From positions 1 through 30,695 of the forward strand of contig CAYQXI010000030.1 of the NCBI GenBank assembly GCA_964421575.1: a stretch of DNA of 30,695 bases, given 5' to 3'. Both the position numbers and the translations under genes were made by a program. Below, piece by piece: positions 23,255 through 29,504 of this stretch. The stretch is from JAAOZN01 sp964421575 (lineage in GTDB: Archaea > Thermoproteota > Nitrososphaeria > Nitrososphaerales > JAAOZN01). The number at the start of each line of letters is the position of its first letter. The stretch's first letter is position 1. The notes under the pieces are model-generated. The model was given only the letters and a program-made list of their open reading frames with translations, was not told where the DNA came from and did no database searches.

Positions 23255-23629
23255 ATGACTGCTAAACCATACTATGTTAAATTTGACGTGCCAAAGGAGC
23301 TGGCTGACGCAGTGTACGAAGCAGTACGCCAAGCGAGGCAGACAGGTAAAGTTAGAAAAGGCACAAACGAAACTACAAAAGCGGTGGAGCGCGGCTTAGC
23401 AAAACTTGTAATCGTGGCTGAAGACGTTGAGCCTCCAGAAGTAGTTGCACACCTACCGCTCCTATGCGAGGAAAGAAAGATACCATACATCTACGTACCC
23501 AGCAAAGCACAGCTAGGCTCAGCACTAGGGTTAGATGTCGCAGCAGCCTCAGCAGCGATAATCGAACCTAGTGAGGCACAGACACTAGTAGAGCAGATAA
23601 TTAATGAGGTCTCTAAGCTTAAGAAATAA
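23255..23629 (+). CDS. rpl7ae: Ribosomal protein L7Ae (eL8), kink-turn RNA-binding protein
   Basis: The 124-residue protein binds K-turn RNA in 23S rRNA, box C/D and H/ACA guide RNAs and archaeal RNase P. The family signature KGTNETTKAVERGLAKLVIVAEDVEPPEVVAHLP is present (residues about 35-68, the N-E-T-T-K loop contacts RNA), followed by LLCEERKIPYIYV and the LGSALG turn. A doubled SD (GAGGTGAGGTGAG) directly before the ATG implies high translation. It heads the rpl7ae-rps28e-rpl24e-ndk-infB cluster. Confidence 0.97.
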   Translation: MTAKPYYVKFDVPKELADAVYEAVRQARQTGKVRKGTNETTKAVERGLAKLVIVAEDVEPPEVVAHLPLLCEERKIPYIYVPSKAQLGSALGLDVAAASAAIIEPSEAQTLVEQIINEVSKLKK

Positions 23630-23644
23630 TAGGTGAGCTAGAAT

Positions 23645-23860
23645 ATGAGCAAAGCCGCCGAAGAGAAACTCACACCCGCTGAAGTCATACAGATCGTAGG
23701 TAGGACTGGTGTAGCCGGTGAGATAACGCAAGTACGTGTCCGTATACTCGAAGGCAAAGATAAAGGGCGCATACTTACCCGCAACGTCAAGGGACCTGTT
23801 AGACTGCACGACATACTTATGCTTAGAGAAACGGAGAGAGAGGCTAGAAAGATCAAGTAA
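23645..23860 (+). CDS. rps28e: Small-subunit ribosomal protein S28e
   Basis: The 71-residue OB-fold protein lies near the mRNA exit of the 30S subunit. The core VGRTGVAGEITQVRVRIL and the C-terminal signature RNVKGPVRLHDILMLRETEREA are diagnostic. The SD GGTGA precedes ATG 23645. The gap to rpl7ae is 15 bp. Confidence 0.97.
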   Translation: MSKAAEEKLTPAEVIQIVGRTGVAGEITQVRVRILEGKDKGRILTRNVKGPVRLHDILMLRETEREARKIK

Positions 23861-23871
23861 AGGTGCAGAAT

Positions 23872-24063
23872 ATGCTGTCGGGGAAGATATGCAGTTTCTG
23901 CGGCAAGGAAGTGAAGCTAGGCTACGGCATAATGCTTGTACGAAACGACGGCTCCATAGAATACTTCTGCTCCTCTAAGTGCAGAAAGAACGCGCTCAAG
24001 CTCAAGAGGGACCCTAGAAAGTTCAAATGGACCGCCTTTTACCGAAAAGGCGAGAAGATTTGA
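23872..24063 (+). CDS. rpl24e: Ribosomal protein L24e (eL24)
   Basis: The zinc-binding protein of the 50S subunit has CSFCGKEV near the N-terminus and YFCSSKCRKN later, giving the four zinc cysteines, then the LKRDPRKFKWT signature. ATG 23872 is preferred over GTG 23863 because GGTG at 23862-23865 is then a correctly spaced SD. The stop overlaps the ndk start (TTGA). Confidence 0.96.
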   Translation: MLSGKICSFCGKEVKLGYGIMLVRNDGSIEYFCSSKCRKNALKLKRDPRKFKWTAFYRKGEKI

Positions 24064-24464
24064 GCGAACGCACCTTAATAGTGGTAAAACCTGATGGTGT
24101 GCGTAGAGGTCTAATAGGTAAGATTCTTTCAAGATTTGAGGAGAAGGGGTTTAAGATCATTGATCTAAAGATGCTTACATTCACAAGAGAGCAAGCTGAG
24201 AAGTTCTATGAGCCTCACGTGGGTAAGCCTTTCTTTCAAGAGTTGGTGAACTTCATAACATCTGGTCCAGTAGTGGCAGCTATACTTGAGGCGCCTAACG
24301 CGGTCAGTGTAGTTAGATTGATGATAGGGCCAACGAGATCCTATGAAGCCCCTCCGGGCACAATACGTGGAGACTTCGGATTGGGGGTTACTGAGAATGT
24401 TATACACGCTTCCGACTCCCTTGAAAGCTTTCAGAGAGAAGCTGCTATAGTCTTCGGCCGATAG
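24060..24464 (+). CDS. ndk: Nucleoside diphosphate kinase
   Basis: The enzyme transfers the gamma phosphate between nucleoside di- and triphosphates through a phospho-histidine. The catalytic His116 is in NVIHASDS. Lys10 (VVKPDGV) and the REQAEKFYEPHVGKPFF and GPTRSYEAPPGTIRGDFG segments are conserved. TTG 24060 overlapping the rpl24e stop gives the standard N-terminus SERTLIVVKPDG. A longer version from ATG 24027 would add 11 residues read from rpl24e in another frame and is unlikely. Confidence 0.95.
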   Translation: MSERTLIVVKPDGVRRGLIGKILSRFEEKGFKIIDLKMLTFTREQAEKFYEPHVGKPFFQELVNFITSGPVVAAILEAPNAVSVVRLMIGPTRSYEAPPGTIRGDFGLGVTENVIHASDSLESFQREAAIVFGR

Positions 24465-24513
24465 AAAAAGAATCTGCTTAAATTCTAGTCTTTACCAAAC
24501 ATAGCCGGATGTC

Positions 24514-24529
24514 TCCTCAGCTCGGAGGA
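24514..24529 (+). promoter_or_regulatory. Hairpin covering the infB Shine-Dalgarno
   Basis: TCCTC (24514-24518) pairs with GAGGA (24525-24529) around a six-base loop. The 3' arm is the SD (GGAGGA) of infB, 7-8 nt before TTG 24537. With a TATA-like GCTTAAATT at 24476-24484, the leader would be about 30 nt and consist mainly of this element, so access of the ribosome to infB could be controlled by folding. Confidence 0.45.
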
Positions 24530-24536
24530 AGCATAG

Positions 24537-26327
24537 TTGACCTCATCACAGTGGATAAGGCAGCCCGTGGTTGTAGTACTAGGGCATGTGGACTCCGGGA
24601 AGACTTCTCTACTGGATAAAATCCGTGGCACAGCCGTTCAAGCGCGCGAAGTAGGTGGGATGACCCAGCACATAGGCGCGAGCTTCTTTCCAACAGAGAC
24701 GCTCATCCACATCTGCGGCCCTCTACTTCAGAAGGTTGGCGGCTCCATCAAGGTTCCTGGTCTCCTTGTGATCGACACGCCCGGACACGAGGCTTTCAGC
24801 AACCTTAGAAGTAGGGGTGGTTCTGCTGCTGACATAGCGATTCTTGTCGTTGATATTACTAGGGGGTTTGAAGCGCAGACATATGAGAGCGTTGAGATAT
24901 TATCGCGCAGGCGTGTGCCTTTTGTGGTAGCGTTGAATAAGATCGATAGACTTACCGGCTGGAGGTCTACTTCTACACCCTTCCTAACAGAGTCTTTGAA
25001 GAAGCAGGATAAGGCCGTTCTCGAAGAACTCGATGCAAGGATCTATAGTGTGGTTGGCAGCCTATCACGCTTAGGGTTCAGAAGCGAAGCATACTATCGG
25101 GTCAAAGATTTCTCAAGAGAAGTGGCGATAGTCCCGGTAAGCGCTAAGACTGGTGAGGGGATCCCTGAGCTGATTATGGTGCTAATCGGTTTGACTCAGC
25201 ACTATCTTACGAAGAGGCTTACTACCTCAGAGGAGCAGACTAGGGGTATAGTGCTCGAGCTGAGGGAGGAGACCGGCTTAGGTCTAACAGCCAACCTTAT
25301 TCTGCTCGACGGGGTGCTTAAGATTGGGGATACAGTAGCTATGGTGAAGAGGGATGGCGCCTTTAAGACTAAGGTAAGAGGGCTCTTTCTACCTAAGCCC
25401 CTTGATGAGATGCGTGACCCTAGAGATCGCTTTACACCAGTTGATGAAGTTCGCGCTGCGGCTGGTGTTAAGATCTTGGCCCCAGACCTCGAGGGTGTGC
25501 TGGCCGGTTCTCCTTTAGTGGGCTTGTTCTCTGAAGATAGATGGGAAGAGGTTAAGAAAGCTCTTGAAAGCGAGGTCTCAAAGATCTTCATAAAGACCGA
25601 CACAGTAGGTGTAATCGTCAAGGCCGACACCCTAGGCTCCTTAGAGGCTATAACAGATATGCTGAAGAGGCAAGGTGTACCTATTCGGATCGCTGATGTA
25701 GGTGCCGTTACGAGGCGTGATGTTATCGAAGCCTCTACGGTGGCGAGAGAAGACCCCTACTTGGGTGTAATCCTTGGGTTCAATGTGAAGATTCTACCAG
25801 ATGCTCAGGAAGCTATAGAATCTGAGAAGGTAAAGGTGTTCAACGAGTCGATCATCTATAATCTGATCGAGGGGTATACACGCTGGGTTCAAGAGGAGAA
25901 GGAGAAGGCTGCCATCAGAGAATTCAGCTCCCTAACACCCGTCTGCAAGTTCAAGGTGCTTGAAGGCTTCATTTTTAGGAGAAGTAACCCAGCAATCTTT
26001 GGGGTTGAGGTTTTAGTAGGTAAGTTGAGGCAGAAGGTTCAGGTTATGAATAGCGACGGCAAGGTTGTTGGTACGATCCATCAGATACAGGATAAAGGTA
26101 AACCGTTAGAAGAAGCGCCGCGAGGCGCGCAGGTAGCGGTATCGATGATGGAGCCAATAGTAGGTAGACATATCTTTGAAAAGGAGATCCTCTACTCTCT
26201 ACCTAAGGAGGCTGAAGTAAGAACGTTTAAAGAAAAGTATCTTAATAAATTGAGCCCTGAAGAGCAGGAAGTTCTTGATGAAATTATTCAGATAAGAAAG
26301 AAGGTTCAGCCCACCTACCCCTACTAA
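24537..26327 (+). CDS. infB: Translation initiation factor aIF5B (IF2 homologue)
   Basis: The 596-residue GTPase promotes subunit joining. G1 is GHVDSGKT (16-23), where Ser replaces the more usual His of GHVDHGKT. Switch region GGMTQHIGAS, G3 DTPGHEAF (80-87), G4 NKID (134-137) and G5 VSAKTGEGIPEL follow. Then come domain II (RGIVLELREETGLG), the domain III Rossmann-like part (VGVIVKADTLGSLEA) and the domain IV barrel (FRRSNPAIFGVEVLVGKL). The length and domain order match archaeal aIF5B without an intein. TTG 24537 has GGAGGA as SD. Confidence 0.97.
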   Translation: MTSSQWIRQPVVVVLGHVDSGKTSLLDKIRGTAVQAREVGGMTQHIGASFFPTETLIHICGPLLQKVGGSIKVPGLLVIDTPGHEAFSNLRSRGGSAADIAILVVDITRGFEAQTYESVEILSRRRVPFVVALNKIDRLTGWRSTSTPFLTESLKKQDKAVLEELDARIYSVVGSLSRLGFRSEAYYRVKDFSREVAIVPVSAKTGEGIPELIMVLIGLTQHYLTKRLTTSEEQTRGIVLELREETGLGLTANLILLDGVLKIGDTVAMVKRDGAFKTKVRGLFLPKPLDEMRDPRDRFTPVDEVRAAAGVKILAPDLEGVLAGSPLVGLFSEDRWEEVKKALESEVSKIFIKTDTVGVIVKADTLGSLEAITDMLKRQGVPIRIADVGAVTRRDVIEASTVAREDPYLGVILGFNVKILPDAQEAIESEKVKVFNESIIYNLIEGYTRWVQEEKEKAAIREFSSLTPVCKFKVLEGFIFRRSNPAIFGVEVLVGKLRQKVQVMNSDGKVVGTIHQIQDKGKPLEEAPRGAQVAVSMMEPIVGRHIFEKEILYSLPKEAEVRTFKEKYLNKLSPEEQEVLDEIIQIRKKVQPTYPY

Positions 26328-26439
26328 AATCCAACATTATTTTAGGTTCTACCTAATTGAAGAGCATAGGCGGATAGGTATGCTTACAATCCCTTAGTCC
26401 GAACGCTGCAAATACAAATACTCTGCATTGAATGGAGGG

Positions 26440-26503
26440 TTGACGATGTCAAAAAATGACAAAACGCCGTTTTTGTCTGTCAATAATCGACAACTTTATA
26501 TAA
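26440..26503 (+). promoter_or_regulatory. Operator cluster and TATA box upstream of the HTH-V4R gene
   Basis: Three dyads sit in 53 bp. TTGAC-GAT-GTCAA (26440-26452) is perfect. GACAAAA (26458-26464) pairs with TTTTGTC (26471-26477), with an inner AAAACG/CGTTTT. TGTC (26478-26481) pairs with GACA (26489-26492). All use the same TGAC/GACA half-site. TATA TTTATATAA (26495-26503) follows at once and is centred 27 nt before ATG 26526, so the mRNA is leaderless. The position just upstream of the TATA box suits an autoregulating activator, probably the downstream Lrp-type protein. The rest of 26328-26439 shows no feature I recognise. Confidence 0.6.
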
Positions 26504-26532
26504 TACTAAGGCGTAAAGTATCAAGATGTTAA
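26446..26532 (+). CDS. Possible 28-codon small ORF overlapping the operator
   Basis: ATG 26446 follows a good SD (GGAGGG, 26434-26439) and encodes MSKNDKTPFLSVNNRQLYII and eight more residues before TAA, overlapping the start of the HTH-V4R gene in another frame. It would need a transcript starting upstream of the TATA at 26495, for which no promoter is evident. The SD may be chance. No family is recognised. Confidence 0.2.
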   Translation: MSKNDKTPFLSVNNRQLYIILRRKVSRC

Positions 26533-27194
26533 CCAACACTAAATGTGAAATAGATGAGGTCGATCTGAAGATTATACAAGCTTTGATGAAGAATGCAAGA
26601 GCAGACTTTAAAGACATAGCTTCTCTCGTCGGTGTATCTGACAGAACCGTTGCGAGGAGAATAGAGCGGTTAGAAGCTTGTGGTGTGATCAAAGGTTACT
26701 ACGTGGATTTAGATCACAGTTTACTGTTGCAGAGTGGTATCGATTTATCAGAGTATGATGAATATGTGAGGTTAAGTCGTGCAGAATGGGAGGAACTTTG
26801 GAACGCCTTAGGAAAGATAATGGGTGCCGGTCTAAGTGTTTTGCTCTTTCACGCAGGTAGGGCTGTGGGTTTGGAGGTCGGCTCAAAGCTGCGTGGTAGA
26901 TATAGAGATCTGGAGGCTGCTTTGAATATGCTTCCTTCGCTACTTAGGGATCGAGGCTGTAAAGAATGTAGGCTAGTTGATTTTGATCAAACTATTTGTG
27001 TAGGTAGATTTGAGTTCGCTAAACAGACTATTATGCCGAGTAAGCATAATGTAGTCCTCTTTGAGTGGCTGAGAGGTATATTGCAGGGAGCCTTAGAAGC
27101 GATCACAGGTAAGAAAGTTGAGGTGGCTGAGGAATCTTCATCGTCTAACTCAGTAACCTACAGATTCAGCTGCAACGGTGGTGAGAGGAAATAA
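26526..27194 (+). CDS. Lrp/AsnC-type HTH regulator with C-terminal V4R-like sensor domain
   Basis: The 222-residue protein starts with an AsnC/Lrp winged HTH (about 8-60: EVDLKIIQALMKNARADFKD, IASLVGVSDRTVARRIERLE). The C-terminal half lacks the RAM domain. Instead, LSVLLFHAGRAVGLEVGSKL (about 103-122) and NVVLFEWLRGILQGALEAIT (175-194) followed by KVEVAEESSSSNSVTYRFSC (197-216) follow the V4R pattern, without the usual cysteine pair. V4R domains bind small molecules, so this is probably a ligand-responsive transcription factor. Its stop overlaps the KaiC-like ATPase start by one base, indicating coupled expression. It parallels the V4R protein that opens the archaellum operon. Confidence 0.78.
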   Translation: MLTNTKCEIDEVDLKIIQALMKNARADFKDIASLVGVSDRTVARRIERLEACGVIKGYYVDLDHSLLLQSGIDLSEYDEYVRLSRAEWEELWNALGKIMGAGLSVLLFHAGRAVGLEVGSKLRGRYRDLEAALNMLPSLLRDRGCKECRLVDFDQTICVGRFEFAKQTIMPSKHNVVLFEWLRGILQGALEAITGKKVEVAEESSSSNSVTYRFSCNGGERK

Positions 27195-27883
27195 TGGACG
27201 TGAGGGTAAAGACTGGAATAGAAAAGCTCGATCAGATACTCAAGGGCGGCATACCAAGAGGCTCAGTTGTCCTCTTAGCCGGAGGCCCAGGTACTGGTAA
27301 GACTATACTCTCCGCGCGTTTTCTCTACAGCGGCATAACAGATTATAACGAAAATGGTATGTACGTCAGCTTCACTGAAACCCGTGATACCTTCAAGAGA
27401 TATATGCTTAGTTTAGGGTGGAACTTCGATATTCTTGAGAAGAAGGGACTCTTCACCTACTTGGATCTCTTCTCTACATCCGAAGAAGGTCTAGATCACG
27501 TGATCAAGACCATCTTAGAGCCTATATCCACACGTAACATAAAGCGTTTGGTCATCGATTCTGTTACAGCCCTCTCCATAAGCTTGGGTGAGCGGTATAA
27601 AGTTAGGAACATCGTTTACCTTCTGAAACAGCTTCTGAAGCAGACGGACTGCACCTCCATTTTTGTCGCTGAAGTGCCTTTCGGCTACCCTATGATGGGC
27701 GTTGGGATCGAGGAGTTTGTTGTGGATGGTGTGATAGTTTTGGAGCTGCAGCGTGAGGGATATGAGTTTAAGCGGCGGCTTGCTGTGCTTAAGATGCGTG
27801 GGACAGATCACGATCTAAGATACTTTAGATTCGATATCCAGCACGAAGTTGGTCTCAAGATAATGCCCATACTTGCAGAGTAG
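27194..27883 (+). CDS. Single-domain KaiC-like (RecA-superfamily) ATPase
   Basis: The 229-residue protein has the KaiC/GvpD N-terminal signature TGIEKLDQILKGGIPRGSV, Walker A GGPGTGKT (30-37), an acidic SFTETRD (59-65, position of the KaiC catalytic Glu) and Walker B LVIDSV (119-124). The C-terminal part (FKRRLAVLKMRGTDHDLRYF) matches KaiC family ends. Archaeal single-domain KaiC-like proteins often act with two-component or HTH regulators as ATP-dependent signalling switches. Coupling to the HTH-V4R gene suggests the two proteins work together. ATP binding is near certain; the output is unknown. Confidence 0.9.
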   Translation: MDVRVKTGIEKLDQILKGGIPRGSVVLLAGGPGTGKTILSARFLYSGITDYNENGMYVSFTETRDTFKRYMLSLGWNFDILEKKGLFTYLDLFSTSEEGLDHVIKTILEPISTRNIKRLVIDSVTALSISLGERYKVRNIVYLLKQLLKQTDCTSIFVAEVPFGYPMMGVGIEEFVVDGVIVLELQREGYEFKRRLAVLKMRGTDHDLRYFRFDIQHEVGLKIMPILAE

Positions 27884-27895
27884 AGGATTTGCGGG

Positions 27896-29503
27896 TTGGA
27901 TGAAAAAGCTCTTTATGAACAATCTTGCGGCTTCTTTGAGAAGAGCTTCGCCTACCAATATGAAGAGAATCTAAAGCGGCACCAAGAGCATCTGCAGCGA
28001 TGGAAAGAAACCGTAACTTACAAGCGGCTCGCTTCTGCTGCAGAGCACATAGAGCAGATACCGCTAACAGACTACCAAGACTACCAAGAGATGGCCGAAT
28101 TTGGAGCTACCCTTCAAATCCTTATTCAACAAGAGCCAAAAAAAGAAGGCGAGCTCCTTGCAGACTACTACTGTAAGCTAGCCAAAAAGCTCGCTCACAT
28201 AGTTGAAGACGCTTTGCCCTATGAATTAGCCGTAGTGGTGAAGACAACAGGCTCCACCGGAACCAGTAAGTGGTTAGTGCACGGAGAACCGTTTTGGGAG
28301 AACTTTCGCTTAGACTCCATCGCATCTGGAATGCTTGCTTGCAGCGAAAGATGGGGTGAAACAAAGTTAAAGATCGGCGATAAGGGGTTAAATGTCGTCG
28401 CACCGGTACCATATTTGAGTGGCTGGTCACTAGTTTCTTCCCTCCCGTATTTCCAACCCGTACCTCCTCTGGAAGTTACAGATGATATTCCGGACGCCAG
28501 AAAGAAGTTTTATCTTGCTCTGAGAGTGATGGAAAAAGGTGAGAAAGTGGTTTGTGGCGGCGCTAACGCAGCAACATTCTACATGCTCTTCAGATACTTT
28601 ACAGACCAAACGGCCTTTTTCACAGATCTATACAACTCTGTAGACTTCGGTGCTACAAAACTTTATTTCTTATATAGAGTTTTGAAGAGCATGTTTAAAG
28701 CACGCAAGAACTCAAACATTTTCGATATCTTGCCGCTGAAGGGTGCTATAGTTGGGGGTGCTGATACAAAAGTCTACTGTGAATTCTTCAGAAACACTTT
28801 TGGCATTGTACCGTTGCAAGTCTACGCATCTTCTGAGGCTGGAATAGCGTTGCTGGGTACTCCAGATGATAAATTGGATCTTATTCCGAACCTCCGCTCA
28901 GTGTACTTTGAGTTTATCAACGATAAAGGTGAAATAGTCGCTTTGGATGAGGTGAAGAAAGATGAAGTATATGAGATGGTTGTCACACCCTTCGGCTCTG
29001 GTTTGGCTCGGTATAGGAGTGGTGACTTGTTTAAGATTGTGAAGATAAGGGATGATGGCTTGCCAATATTCTCTTGCGAAGGTAGGAGGATGGGTGTAAT
29101 CGATGTTTACAGTTATTTCAGACTTACCGAAAGAATGATTGCAGAGGCATTGGCGCAGGCTGGCTTAAAAAACTCAGATAAATGGGCAGTTATTAAGCAG
29201 TCTTCACCACAAGAGCATCTTCACTTCCTCATGGAGAAAGAGTGGGATTACTCAGAAGCAGAAGCCGAAAAACACATATTTAACTCATTAATGCGAATTT
29301 CACAAGATTTTGCAGACTACGTCAAGATATTCGGAATCAAGAAGCCTTCTCAACTAATAAAGGTTGAGTATCTTAAACAAGGCGCATTTACACGATACAT
29401 AATGCGAGCAGCCAAGCTTGGTCTACCGCTTGGACAACTAAAAGCACCAAAGATCATACCGATGAATAGGGTTGACATCTTCGACCTTCTAAGAAGTGTG
29501 TAA
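27896..29503 (+). CDS. GH3-family acyl-adenylate-forming enzyme
   Basis: The 535-residue protein belongs to the adenylate-forming superfamily. The ATP P-loop is TTGSTGTSKW (117-126), the second adenylation motif YASSEAG (310-316), and the third YRSGDLF (373-379). GGADTKVYCEFFRNTFG and the C-terminal GQLKAPKII resemble the plant GH3 (auxin-conjugating) family and its archaeal/bacterial relatives rather than CoA ligases. The expected reaction is ATP-dependent activation of a carboxylic acid and transfer to an amine or thiol. The substrate is unknown. The start is TTG 27896 with GAGG (27883-27886) upstream, 12 bp after the KaiC-like gene. Operon placement suggests it makes or removes a ligand sensed by the V4R protein (inference). 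Confidence 0.75.
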   Translation: MDEKALYEQSCGFFEKSFAYQYEENLKRHQEHLQRWKETVTYKRLASAAEHIEQIPLTDYQDYQEMAEFGATLQILIQQEPKKEGELLADYYCKLAKKLAHIVEDALPYELAVVVKTTGSTGTSKWLVHGEPFWENFRLDSIASGMLACSERWGETKLKIGDKGLNVVAPVPYLSGWSLVSSLPYFQPVPPLEVTDDIPDARKKFYLALRVMEKGEKVVCGGANAATFYMLFRYFTDQTAFFTDLYNSVDFGATKLYFLYRVLKSMFKARKNSNIFDILPLKGAIVGGADTKVYCEFFRNTFGIVPLQVYASSEAGIALLGTPDDKLDLIPNLRSVYFEFINDKGEIVALDEVKKDEVYEMVVTPFGSGLARYRSGDLFKIVKIRDDGLPIFSCEGRRMGVIDVYSYFRLTERMIAEALAQAGLKNSDKWAVIKQSSPQEHLHFLMEKEWDYSEAEAEKHIFNSLMRISQDFADYVKIFGIKKPSQLIKVEYLKQGAFTRYIMRAAKLGLPLGQLKAPKIIPMNRVDIFDLLRSV

Positions 29504-29504
29504 T

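Noticed and set aside
24027..24464. ndk beginning at ATG 24027
   Set aside because: The extra 11 residues are read from the end of rpl24e and do not resemble any NDK N-terminus; TTG 24060 gives the family start.
25202..25630. Minus-strand ORF of 142 codons inside infB
   Set aside because: It is antisense to conserved aIF5B domains II-III, with no promoter or recognisable domain.
24537..26327. Possible intein in infB, as found in some archaeal homologues
   Set aside because: The protein is of normal length and the G motifs are contiguous; no splicing motifs are visible.
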